A DNA stretch of 64,000 nucleotides from Cellulomonas composti (GTDB taxonomy: Bacteria; Actinomycetota; Actinomycetes; Actinomycetales; Cellulomonadaceae), in assembly GCF_007990245.1 (NCBI RefSeq), contig NZ_BJWG01000009.1, forward strand, positions 62,001-126,000. The letters are read 5' to 3'. Positions 17,222 through 24,856 of this stretch are shown piece by piece (within the stretch, counting starts at the first letter, position 1; the number at the start of each line of letters is the position of its first letter). The notes beneath the pieces are model-generated. The model saw only the letters and a program-made list of their open reading frames with translations. It ran no database searches and was not told the DNA's origin. The translations under genes were made by a program, and so were the position numbers.

Positions 17222-17815
17222 TCACTCGACCGGGTGCACCGGCGACGGCATCGGATCCATGTCGAAAGCCGGGAGGCCGTCGATGCTCGTGCGGTTCTTG
17301 AGCCGGCGGTAGTCGGCGCGGCCCTCGACGCCCTTGCGCTCCATGAAGTCCGGCAGCAGGTCGCGCTCGCCCTGGTAGCCCATCAGCGGCACGCCGTACC
17401 CGCACGAGTCGCTCACGCGCTCGACGTCCACGACGACGACGGCGCGCGCACCGCGGTCCTCGTCGACGCCGCCCTCGAAGTGCGCGAGCAGCTCGTCGAA
17501 GCCCTCGTCGTACAGCGTGACGAACCGACCCCGTCCGTGCAGCCGGACGATGTTCGGCGGACCGTCGAACGCGCAGAACATGATCGTGATGCGGCCGTTC
17601 TCCCGCAGGTGCGCGATCGTCTCCGAACCCGACGCGGTCAGGTCGACGTACGCGACGGTGCGCTCGTCGAGCACCGCGAACGTCCCCCCGACGCCTTTCG
17701 GCGAGACGTTGACGTGCCCGCCCGGGCCCGAGGGCGCGGTCGCGACGAAGAACATGTGCTGCGCCTCGATGAACGACCGCAGCCTGCCGTCGATCTGCTC
17801 GTGCACCTTCCCCAT
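17222..17815 (-). CDS. Pyridoxamine 5'-phosphate oxidase-like flavoprotein
   Basis: A 197-residue split-barrel protein of the PNPOx-like family (flavin-binding, cytosolic). Seen are an N-terminal helix ending in HMFFVATAP, then GHVNVSPKG, the FMN-phosphate region VAYVDLTASGSETIAHLREN, and GRITIMFCAFDGPPNIVRLHG. The C-terminus, with CGYGVPLMGYQGERDLL, is shared by a subgroup annotated only as pyridoxamine 5'-phosphate oxidase family. The substrate is unknown; PdxH function is unlikely given its divergence. Start ATG 17815. It lies 75 nt upstream of the ABC cluster and 38 nt after the GH13 gene in the same direction. Confidence 0.85.
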   Translation of the reverse strand: MGKVHEQIDGRLRSFIEAQHMFFVATAPSGPGGHVNVSPKGVGGTFAVLDERTVAYVDLTASGSETIAHLRENGRITIMFCAFDGPPNIVRLHGRGRFVTLYDEGFDELLAHFEGGVDEDRGARAVVVVDVERVSDSCGYGVPLMGYQGERDLLPDFMERKGVEGRADYRRLKNRTSIDGLPAFDMDPMPSPVHPVE

Positions 17816-17852
17816 CCGGGCACGGTAGCCCGGGCGCGCGGCCCGACGCGGG

Positions 17853-19583
17853 TCAGACCGTCCGGCGGACGACGAGCGACTCCCACGGCCGCAGCACCAC
17901 GGGGGTCTCGACGACGCGCGCGTCGTCGTGGCTACCCAGGAGCACCTGCGCGTCGGTCCACACCGGGTCGACGAGCGCGAGCCGCTCCTCGCCCGAGACG
18001 TTGCCCAGCACCAGCAGCTCGACGTCGCCGAGCCGGCGCGTGAACGCGTACACGTGCTCGTCGTCGGGCAGGAGCATGGTGAAGTCACCGAGCGCCACCG
18101 TCGGCTCGTCGTGCCGCAGCGCGATCAGCCGGCGGTAGTGGTGGAACACCGAGTGCGGGTCCGCGCGCTGCTGTCGGGCGTTGATCTCGGTGTGGTTGGG
18201 GTTCACCGCGAGCCACGGCGTGCCGGTCGTGAAGCCCGCGTGCGGCGAGGCGTCCCACTGCACCGGGGTGCGCGCGTTGTCCCGGCTCATCGCCGCGAGC
18301 CCCGCGAGCAGCTCGTCGTCGGACCGGTACCCACGCGCATCGCGCACGTAGTTGAGCGTCTCGATGTCGCGGTAGTCGTCGAACGAGGTCAGGTGCGCGT
18401 TCGTCATCCCGAGCTCCTCGCCCTGGTAGACGTACGGCGTGCCACGGTGCAGGTGCAGGATCGTCGCGAGCGTCTTGGCGGACTCCGTGCGGTACGTGCC
18501 GTCGTCGCCCCAGCGCGAGACGATGCGCGGCTGGTCGTGGTTGTCCCAGTAGAGCGAGTTCCAGCCGACCTCCGCCAGGCCCGCCTGCCACCGCCCGAAG
18601 CTCGCCTTGAGGTCCGTGAGCCGCAGCGGCCGCGGGTCGAACTTGCCGCCCGGACCGTGGTCCAGGCCCACGTGCTCGAACTGGAACACCATGTCCACCT
18701 CGGCGCGCGCCGGGTCCGTGAACAGCTGCGCGTCCTCGAGCGTCGCGCCCGGCGTCTCCCCCACCGTCAGCAGCGCGCCGGCCCGGCCGGCGAACACCTC
18801 GCGGTGCATCTCCGTGAGGAACTCGTGGATGCGCGGCCCGCTCACGTAGTGCGGGCTGCCGTCACCGAGCCGGCCGTCGTGGCTGATGCCGTCCGGGAGT
18901 GCTCCGTCGGGGCGGACCGCCTTCGAGACGAGGTTGATCACGTCCATCCGGAAGCCGTCGACCCCGCGGTCGAGCCACCACCGCATCATCTCGTAGACCG
19001 CTGCCCTGACCTGCGGGTTCTCCCAGTTCAGGTCCGGCTGCTTGCGGCTGAACAGGTGCAGGAAGTACTCGCCGCTGTCCTCGTCGTACTCCCAGGCCGG
19101 CCCGGAGAAGAAGCTGCCCCAGTTCGTCGGCTCCGCGCCCGGCGTGCCGGGTTCCATCCCGGCGCGCGCCGGCCGCCACCAGTACCAGTCGCGCTTCGGG
19201 CTGTCCTTCGACGAGCGCGACTCGACGAACCACGGGTGCTCGTCGGACGTGTGGTTCACGACGAGGTCCATCACGACCTTGATGCCTCGCTCGTGCAGCG
19301 CGGCGATCACCTCGTCGAGGTCCTCGAGCGTGCCGAACAGCGGGTCGACGTCCTGGTAGTCGCTGATGTCGTAGCCGTTGTCGTCCTGCGGGCTGCGGTA
19401 GATCGGCGAGAACCAGACCACGTCCACCCCGAGCTCCGCGAGGTGGTCGACGCGCTGCAGCACGCCGCGCAGGTCGCCGACACCGTCGCCGTCCGAGTCC
19501 TGGAACGAGCGGGGGTAGATCTGGTACACCACCGCGCGCGTCCACCACGGTGCGTCGTCCGTCCAGCTTGCGCCCTCGGTCAT
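17853..19583 (-). CDS. GH13 alpha-glucosidase / oligo-1,6-glucosidase
   Basis: A 576-residue cytosolic glycoside hydrolase 13 enzyme with no signal peptide. N-terminal WWTRAVVYQIYPRSFQDSDG is followed by DVVWFSPIYRSPQDDNGYDI. The catalytic triad is Asp214 in GFRMDVINLV, Glu276 in VGETPG and Asp350 in WDNHDQPR. The MDVINLV and QPR features point to the alpha-glucosidase/oligo-1,6-glucosidase subfamily rather than alpha-amylase. It probably hydrolyses malto- or isomalto-oligosaccharides taken up by the cell. No sugar transporter adjoins it. Its upstream region, shared with the divergent HNH gene, is filled by 18-bp tandem repeats. Confidence 0.9.
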   Translation of the reverse strand: MTEGASWTDDAPWWTRAVVYQIYPRSFQDSDGDGVGDLRGVLQRVDHLAELGVDVVWFSPIYRSPQDDNGYDISDYQDVDPLFGTLEDLDEVIAALHERGIKVVMDLVVNHTSDEHPWFVESRSSKDSPKRDWYWWRPARAGMEPGTPGAEPTNWGSFFSGPAWEYDEDSGEYFLHLFSRKQPDLNWENPQVRAAVYEMMRWWLDRGVDGFRMDVINLVSKAVRPDGALPDGISHDGRLGDGSPHYVSGPRIHEFLTEMHREVFAGRAGALLTVGETPGATLEDAQLFTDPARAEVDMVFQFEHVGLDHGPGGKFDPRPLRLTDLKASFGRWQAGLAEVGWNSLYWDNHDQPRIVSRWGDDGTYRTESAKTLATILHLHRGTPYVYQGEELGMTNAHLTSFDDYRDIETLNYVRDARGYRSDDELLAGLAAMSRDNARTPVQWDASPHAGFTTGTPWLAVNPNHTEINARQQRADPHSVFHHYRRLIALRHDEPTVALGDFTMLLPDDEHVYAFTRRLGDVELLVLGNVSGEERLALVDPVWTDAQVLLGSHDDARVVETPVVLRPWESLVVRRTV

Positions 19584-19600
19584 GCCGTCACCGTACGACG

Positions 19601-19720
19601 GGTGGTCTCCCGTCCGCCTGCGGGGTGGTCTCCGCGTGCGGGGTTGTCTTCGCGAGCGAGGTCGTCTCCGCGTGCGGGGTTGCGTCTCCCATTGCGGTTG
19701 TGTCTCCGCCTGCGGGTTGT
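19601..19720. repeat. Degenerate 18-bp tandem repeats upstream of GH13
   Basis: About six units of the form GGTGGTCTCCGCGTGCGG, e.g. 19624-19641, 19642-19659, 19660-19677 and 19678-19695, with variants at either side. They occupy the space between GH13 and the HNH gene. They could be a spread-out protein-binding array or a neutral slippage repeat. Confidence 0.75.
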
Positions 19721-19761
19721 GTCCGGTTCGTTCCGCATGTACTATTCGTACAGGTGTTCGA
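19717..19761 (+). promoter_or_regulatory. Promoter with LexA (SOS) box for the HNH gene
   Basis: The -35 TTGTGT (19717-19722), a 17-bp spacer and the -10 TACTAT (19740-19745) are followed by TCGTACAGGTGTTCGA (19746-19761). That differs at one base from the actinobacterial LexA consensus TCGAAC-N4-GTTCGA. The box would cover the transcription start, so LexA would repress the gene until DNA damage. Confidence 0.72.
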
Positions 19762-19776
19762 GTGCAGGGGGCTGAG

Positions 19777-21165
19777 ATGCGGGACGACGACGGGCTGGGC
19801 GGGCTGACGTCCGCGGCGCGTCGTGCCGCCGAGCGTGCGCTCGAGGCTTCGACCTGGGACGCGCCGATGCGCGCGCAGGCACTGGCCGAGCTCGACGAGG
19901 CCGCCCGGCTGGTGGCGGCGGCGCGCGTGCGTGTGCTCGCGGCGGCGGACGCGGCCCGTGACTGGGCGCGCTCGGGTGACCGCGACCTCGCCGCCTGGCA
20001 CGCGCGCACGACGAGGGACGGGGCGCAGGTCGCCGGCGCCCGGGCGCGCGCCGCGGCGCTCGTCGCCGCGATGCCGGCGGTGGACGCGGCGCTCGGGGAC
20101 GGCCGGCTGACCGAGGCGCACGTCGCCGTGCTCGCCCGCACGGCAGCGAGAGCGACGCCGGTCGTCGCGGCCGCGCTCGCGGACCCGCGCGTGCAGGACG
20201 GACTCGTCGCGCAGGGCGCGCGGCTGGACGCGCGCGAGTACGCACGTGCAGTCGAGCGATGGGTCGCCGCCGTGGACCCGCCCTCGGACGAGCGCGACCA
20301 CGCCGAGCAGCGGGCCAACCGGTCGCTGTGGCTCACGGACTCGCCGTCGGGGACCCACATCAAGGGCGTCGTCGATGCGCAGGCGGGCAAGCGCCTGCGG
20401 CTCGCGCTCGAGGCGCTCTCGCCCCGCCCGGGCGACGACGACGACCGCACGCCCGAGCAGCGCCGGGCGGACGCGCTGGCCGCGATGGCGGATCACGTGC
20501 TGAGCGACCCGGGCACGACGCCCGGTGCGCTCGTGCGGCCGCACGTCTCGGTGGTCCTCAGCGAGCGAACGTGGCTCGCGCTGTGCGCCGGTGCTGCCGG
20601 CGTGGCGGGCGTCGCCCGGGTCCTGCAGGGCGTGCCGCCGGTGCGGGACGAGGACGGCGCACTCGTCCCGCCGGCCGAGCTCGCACGGCTCCTCTGCGAT
20701 GCGCAGCTCACGCGGATCGTCGTCGATGCCGCGGGCGTGCCCGTCGACCTCGGCCGCACGCAACGCCTGTTCACGAACGAGATGCGGCGTGCGCTGGTCG
20801 TGCGCGACGGCGGCTGCGCCTGGAACGGCTGCGGCATCCCGGCGCGCTGGACCGAGGGGCACCACCTCGACTGGTGGGGTCGGGACGGCGGGGGCACGTC
20901 GGTGGAGAACGGCGTGCTGCTGTGCGCGTTCCACCACCACCTCGTGCACGCCGAGGACCTGCGCATCGTGCGCGTGTGGACCCCACCGCCTCGACGGCGG
21001 CGCGCGCTGCACGATCCCGACGAGGATGCGGCCGGCTCCGGGGATCACGCGGACGGCGATGCGCTCGCGGGCGAGCACGCGACCTACGAGTTCAGGAGAC
21101 CCGACGGTCGGGTGAGGAGCGCGCCGCCGCGCGCGGTGGGACGCGAGGTCGATCGTGCGGCGTGA
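19777..21165 (+). CDS. DUF222 / HNH endonuclease (13E12-like family)
   Basis: A 462-residue protein. The N-terminal DUF222 domain, alanine-rich and helical, spans about residues 25-330. A C-terminal HNH nuclease follows with CAWNGCGIPARWTEGHHLDWWGRDGG, then SVENGVLLCAFHHHLVHAE, giving the zinc cysteines and the catalytic histidine. The last 60 residues are disordered. The family is often multicopy in actinobacteria (13E12 repeats of Mycobacterium) and some members are SOS-regulated, which fits the LexA-type box upstream. Start ATG 19777 has GCAGGGGG upstream. Biological role is unknown; it is not an intact IS or intron. Confidence 0.88.
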   Translation: MRDDDGLGGLTSAARRAAERALEASTWDAPMRAQALAELDEAARLVAAARVRVLAAADAARDWARSGDRDLAAWHARTTRDGAQVAGARARAAALVAAMPAVDAALGDGRLTEAHVAVLARTAARATPVVAAALADPRVQDGLVAQGARLDAREYARAVERWVAAVDPPSDERDHAEQRANRSLWLTDSPSGTHIKGVVDAQAGKRLRLALEALSPRPGDDDDRTPEQRRADALAAMADHVLSDPGTTPGALVRPHVSVVLSERTWLALCAGAAGVAGVARVLQGVPPVRDEDGALVPPAELARLLCDAQLTRIVVDAAGVPVDLGRTQRLFTNEMRRALVVRDGGCAWNGCGIPARWTEGHHLDWWGRDGGGTSVENGVLLCAFHHHLVHAEDLRIVRVWTPPPRRRRALHDPDEDAAGSGDHADGDALAGEHATYEFRRPDGRVRSAPPRAVGREVDRAA

Positions 21166-21196
21166 GGACCGACGCTCGGCCGCCGTTGCGCCACTC

Positions 21197-21379
21197 GGCG
21201 GCGGGTTGGTGATGCGCGGTGGTGGCTGGCGATGCGCGGTGGTGGCTGGCGATGCGCGGTGGTGGCTGGCGATGCGCGGTGGTGGCTGGCGATGCGCGGC
21301 GGCGGTTGGCGATGCGCGACGGTGGTTGGTGATGCGCGGCGGTGGCTAGTGATGGGCGGCGGTGGTTGGTGATGGGCGG
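21197..21379. repeat. 20-bp tandem repeat array between HNH gene and ilvD
   Basis: Eight or more head-to-tail copies of GATGCGCGGTGGTGGCTGGC start at 21211, 21231, 21251, 21271, 21291, 21311, 21331 and 21351. The first four are identical and later ones differ by one to three bases. It lies between convergent genes. The unit length is not a multiple of three, so it is not a coding repeat. It is a likely copy-number-variable (VNTR) locus. Nothing else is visible in 21166-21404. Confidence 0.92.
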
Positions 21380-21404
21380 GGAGGATCGAGGCGTGCGCCT
21401 CGGC

Positions 21405-23123
21405 TCACTCGAGGACGGCGCCTCGACTCGCGGACTGGACGAGCTTGGCGTACTTGGCCAGGACGCCGCGCGTGTAGACGGGCGGCAGCGGGGACCAGCC
21501 CTCGCGGCGCGCGGCGAGCTCGGCGTCGTCGACCAGCAGGTCGAGGCGGGCGTGGCCGACGTCGAGACGGATGCGGTCGCCGTCGCGGACGAACGCGACA
21601 GGGCCGCCGTCGACCGCCTCGGGGGCGATGTGGCCGACGCACAAGCCCGTGGTGCCGCCCGAGAACCTGCCGTCGGTGACGAGCAGGACGTCCTTACCCA
21701 GACCCGCGCCCTTGATCGCGCCGGTGATCGCGAGCATCTCGCGCATCCCGGGCCCGCCCTTGGGGCCTTCGTAGCGGATCACGACGACGTCGCCGGCCGC
21801 GATGGTGCCGTCCTCGAGCGCGTCGAGCGCCGCGCGTTCGCGTTCGAAGACGCGGGCGGTGCCCTCGAACACGTCGGAGTCGAAGCCGGCGGACTTGACG
21901 ACGGCGCCGTCGGGCGCGAGCGAGCCGGACAGGATCGTGATGCCGCCCGTGCGGTGAATCGGGTTGTCGAGCGCGCGCAGGATCTTGCCGTCGGGGTCGG
22001 GCGGGTCGATCTCGGCGAGGTTCTCCGCGACCGTGCGGCCGGTGACGGTGAGGCAGTCGCCGTGCAGAAGACCCGCGTCGAGCAGCGCCTTCATGATGAC
22101 GGGCACTCCCCCGACGCGGTCGACGTCGTTCATGACGTACCGCCCGAACGGTTTGAGGTCGCCGAGGTGCGGCACCCGCTCGGCGACGCGCGAGAAGTCG
22201 TCGAGCGTGAGGTCCACCTCGGCCTCGTGGGCGATCGCGAGCAGGTGCAGGACCGCGTTGGTCGAGCCGCCGAACGCCATGACCACGGCGATCGCGTTCT
22301 CGAACGCCTCCTTGGTCATGATCTGGCGCGCGGTGATGCCCTGCCGCAGCAGTCCGACCACGGCCTCGCCGGACCGGTGCGCGAACTGGTCCCGGCGCCG
22401 GTCGGCAGACGGCGGCGCAGCGGACCCCGGCACCGACATGCCGATCGCCTCGGCCACCGACGCCATGGTGTTCGCGGTGTACATGCCGCCGCACGCGCCC
22501 TCACCCGGGCAGATCGCGCGCTCGATGCGGTCGACGTCCTCGACGCTCATCAGCCCGCGCGCGCACGCGCCGACCGCCTCGAACGCGTCGATGATCGTGA
22601 CGTCCTTCTCGGTGCCGTCCGAGAGCTTGACCCAGCCGGGCATGATCGAGCCGGCGTAGAGGAAGACGGACGCGAGGTCGAGGCGGGCCGCAGCCATGAG
22701 CATGCCGGGCAGCGACTTGTCGCAGCCCGCCAGCAGCACCGAACCGTCGAGCCGTTCGGCCATCATCACGGTCTCGACCGAGTCGGCGATGATGTCGCGG
22801 CTGACCAGCGAGAAGTGCATCCCCTCGTGGCCCATGGAGATGCCGTCGGAGACCGAGATGGTGCCGAACTCGAGCGGGTAGCCGCCCGCCGCGTGGACCC
22901 CGGCCTTCGCCGCCTTGGCCAGGCGGTCGAGCGACAGGTTGCACGGCGTGATCTCGTTCCACGAGCTCGCGACGCCGATCTGGGGCTTGGCGAAGTCCTC
23001 GTCGCCCATGCCGACCGCACGGAGCATCCCGCGCGACGCGGTGGCCTCCAGCCCGTCGGTGACCTGCCGCGACCGCGGCTTGATGTCGATCTCGGCGGCG
23101 GGGGGAACCGCTGTGTCCGTCAT
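21405..23123 (-). CDS. ilvD: Dihydroxy-acid dehydratase, short type (probable [2Fe-2S])
   Basis: A 572-residue enzyme catalysing the third step of Val/Ile synthesis, dehydrating dihydroxy acids to 2-oxo acids. Three cysteines are positioned as in the plant, cyanobacterial and mycobacterial group: [18 protein letters not shown] and [14 protein letters not shown]. This arrangement carries an oxygen-tolerant [2Fe-2S] cluster in characterised members. The C-terminal substrate loop [19 protein letters not shown] is intact. The ATG at 23123 has TAACGT (23135-23130) 6 nt upstream and no ribosome site, implying a leaderless mRNA; GTG 23129 is an alternative start. A second, longer ilvD lies at 24857-26719. 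Confidence 0.93.
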   Translation of the reverse strand: MTDTAVPPAAEIDIKPRSRQVTDGLEATASRGMLRAVGMGDEDFAKPQIGVASSWNEITPCNLSLDRLAKAAKAGVHAAGGYPLEFGTISVSDGISMGHEGMHFSLVSRDIIADSVETVMMAERLDGSVLLAGCDKSLPGMLMAAARLDLASVFLYAGSIMPGWVKLSDGTEKDVTIIDAFEAVGACARGLMSVEDVDRIERAICPGEGACGGMYTANTMASVAEAIGMSVPGSAAPPSADRRRDQFAHRSGEAVVGLLRQGITARQIMTKEAFENAIAVVMAFGGSTNAVLHLLAIAHEAEVDLTLDDFSRVAERVPHLGDLKPFGRYVMNDVDRVGGVPVIMKALLDAGLLHGDCLTVTGRTVAENLAEIDPPDPDGKILRALDNPIHRTGGITILSGSLAPDGAVVKSAGFDSDVFEGTARVFERERAALDALEDGTIAAGDVVVIRYEGPKGGPGMREMLAITGAIKGAGLGKDVLLVTDGRFSGGTTGLCVGHIAPEAVDGGPVAFVRDGDRIRLDVGHARLDLLVDDAELAARREGWSPLPPVYTRGVLAKYAKLVQSASRGAVLE

Positions 23124-23159
23124 GGCCACACGTTAGGAGCGCCGCGCCCGCACCGCACC

Positions 23160-23501
23160 TCACACACCCAGGACGCGCCGCAGTCCTCTCCCGACGTCGT
23201 GCAGCAGCGCCGTCGGCAGAGCGCCCACGCGTTCGTCGAGCTCGGCCTTGTTCATCGTCACGAGCGCCGTCACGTTCACGACGCTGTCGCGCGACAGTCC
23301 CGCCGCACCGGCCGGCACCAGGACGTTGCCCGGCATGGCCGCGAGCGCGACGTTGCTCGTGAGCACAGCGACGAGCACGGTGGCCAACCGGCTCGCGTTG
23401 AACGCGTCGTCCTGCACGACGACGACGGGGCGCCGACGACCTGGTCGACTTCCCTGGGGCTCACCGAGGTCGACCCAGAACACGTCGCCTCGGGAGATCA
23501 C
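23160..23501 (-). CDS. mazF: MazF/PemK-type toxin (mRNA interferase)
   Basis: A 113-residue protein of the MazF fold, normally a ribosome-independent endoribonuclease. Seen are the start SRGDVFWVDLGEPQGSRPG, the strand RRPVVVVQDD, SRLATVLVAVLTSN and the C-terminal helix. The conserved N-terminal RGDVxxVxLG and xxRPVVVVQxD motifs support activity. Start GTG 23501 overlaps the antitoxin stop by four bases (GTGA), the normal coupling for antitoxin-toxin pairs. It ends 37 nt before ilvD. Confidence 0.9.
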   Translation of the reverse strand: MISRGDVFWVDLGEPQGSRPGRRRPVVVVQDDAFNASRLATVLVAVLTSNVALAAMPGNVLVPAGAAGLSRDSVVNVTALVTMNKAELDERVGALPTALLHDVGRGLRRVLGV

Positions 23502-23746
23502 CAGTCGTCGCCGTCCGCCTCGAGGACGCGGCGGCCCGCCGCCACGGCCGCGGACTGGCTCGCGTCGGCGGCGCCCACGTACTCGACCACCAGGTCGATG
23601 CGCTCGCGGACGCTGTCGCCGGCCGTTCGCTCGAGGAGGAGCTCGGCCCCTCGCGTGAAGAACTCCGACCGGCTCATCCCGAGCTCGTCGGCGCGCGCCT
23701 CGACTGCGCTGAACGTGTCGTCGGGGACGCTGATCGCCGTCTTCAT
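23498..23746 (-). CDS. Ribbon-helix-helix antitoxin for the MazF toxin
   Basis: An 82-residue protein. The N-terminal MKTAISVPDDTFSAVEARAD and LGMSRSEFFTRGAELLLE form a typical MetJ/Arc ribbon-helix-helix DNA-binding domain. The acidic C-terminal tail, ending EADGDDW, is the likely toxin-neutralising part. Start ATG 23746 is 6 nt after a perfect TATACT, so the mRNA is probably leaderless. Two near-palindromes overlap and flank the -10 box and are candidate sites for autorepression by the toxin-antitoxin complex. Confidence 0.88.
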   Translation of the reverse strand: MKTAISVPDDTFSAVEARADELGMSRSEFFTRGAELLLERTAGDSVRERIDLVVEYVGAADASQSAAVAAGRRVLEADGDDW

Positions 23747-23752
23747 CCGAGG

Positions 23753-23776
23753 AGTATAACCGGTATGACCCGTCAT
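23753..23776 (-). promoter_or_regulatory. Toxin-antitoxin promoter and candidate operator
   Basis: The -10 TATACT is at 23758-23753. Overlapping it is ATAACCGGTAT (23756-23766), a near-palindrome, and next to it ATGACCCGTCAT (23765-23776), arms ATGAC/GTCAT. Ribbon-helix-helix antitoxins usually bind paired short palindromes in this position. Confidence 0.55.
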
Positions 23777-23833
23777 CGGACGGCTGGCCGGCCACAGCGA
23801 TCAGCCGGCAACAGGGATCAGCGGGCCACAGGG

Positions 23834-24826
23834 TCAGGGGGTGGCGGCGACGGCCAGGTCGGGGTTGTCGGTAAAGACGCCGTCCATGCCCGCCGCGACG
23901 AAGGCCCGGATCTCGGCGGCGAGGTCGCCCACGTCGGCGGGGTCCGTGCTCGAGCGGAGCTCGGCCGGCAGGAACGCGTTCTCGCGGCGGAAGGTCCACC
24001 CGTGCACGGTCAGTCCGACCCGGTGCGCGTCCCGGACGACGGTCGTCGGCTCGCCCAGGGTGTCGTCCGCGCGACGAGGGATCATCCGGTCCTTGCACAG
24101 GCCCACCGCGTCGGCGTAGTCGGCGATCGCATGCAGCCCGTCCGGCGTCACCAGGTCGTCGTAGGTGCGGGGATCGCTCGCGGCGACCAGGTCGTACGGC
24201 GCGCCCGAGCAGTCGACGAGCTGCACGAGACGGACCTCGGTCACCTGCGCGAGCCGCCGCAGGCTGCCGGGCTCGAAGCTCTGGAGGTAGACGGGCGCGT
24301 CGGACCGGTCCATCCCGGCACGGCGCAGCGCCGCGACCAGCGGCTCCTCGAGCGCCAGCCCGATCGACGCGAAGTACGTCGGGTGCTTGGTCTCGGGGTA
24401 CACGCCGACCGGCCCACCGGCTCGGGTCACCGACCGGCGCGCGAGGTCGAGCACCTCGTCGAGCGTGGGGATCCCGTAGCGCCCGTCGTGCACCGCGCCG
24501 GCGGGCCGCAGCCGCGGCAGGCGCTCGACCGCGCGCAGGGTCCGCAGCTCGGCGAGCGTGAAGTCCTCCGTGAACCAGCCGGTCACGGCGCGGCCGTCAA
24601 TCGTCCGCGTGGTGCGCCGGTCCGCGAACTCGGGGTGCGCGGCGACGTCGGTCGTGTCGCCGATCTCGTTCTCGTGCCGCACGACGAGCACGCCGTCCCT
24701 CGTCGGGACCACGTCCGTCTCGAGGTAGTCGGCGCCCTGCGCGACGGCGAGCTCGTAGGAGGCCAGCGTGTGCTCGGGTCGGTAGCCGCTCGCACCGCGG
24801 TGCGCGATCACCGTCGTCGGGCTCAT
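23834..24826 (-). CDS. Glycerophosphodiester phosphodiesterase (GlpQ/UgpQ-like)
   Basis: A 330-residue TIM-barrel phosphodiesterase. The N-terminal IAHRGASGYRPEHT gives the catalytic histidine and Arg, YLETDVVPTRDGVLVVRHE provides the Glu/Asp metal ligands and second histidine, and VYPETKHP is also conserved. It would release glycerol 3-phosphate from deacylated phospholipids. There is no signal peptide, so it is cytosolic, like UgpQ, although its length is closer to GlpQ. Start ATG 24826; a GTG at 24835 is possible. It sits 22-30 nt downstream of the second ilvD in the same direction and may share its transcript. Confidence 0.88.
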   Translation of the reverse strand: MSPTTVIAHRGASGYRPEHTLASYELAVAQGADYLETDVVPTRDGVLVVRHENEIGDTTDVAAHPEFADRRTTRTIDGRAVTGWFTEDFTLAELRTLRAVERLPRLRPAGAVHDGRYGIPTLDEVLDLARRSVTRAGGPVGVYPETKHPTYFASIGLALEEPLVAALRRAGMDRSDAPVYLQSFEPGSLRRLAQVTEVRLVQLVDCSGAPYDLVAASDPRTYDDLVTPDGLHAIADYADAVGLCKDRMIPRRADDTLGEPTTVVRDAHRVGLTVHGWTFRRENAFLPAELRSSTDPADVGDLAAEIRAFVAAGMDGVFTDNPDLAVAATP

Positions 24827-24856
24827 GTCGACCACCGCCCCGCCGGTCGGGCGTCG

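Noticed and set aside
19777-21165. HNH gene as part of a group II intron, IS or homing element
   Set aside because: No reverse transcriptase, transposase, inverted ends or interrupted host gene are seen; DUF222-HNH genes are usually free-standing.
21155-21349. Short frame through the 20-bp repeat giving a Trp/Gly-rich peptide
   Set aside because: The repeat period is 20, so every unit shifts frame and the peptide cycles through three readings; not a conserved coding repeat and no ribosome site.
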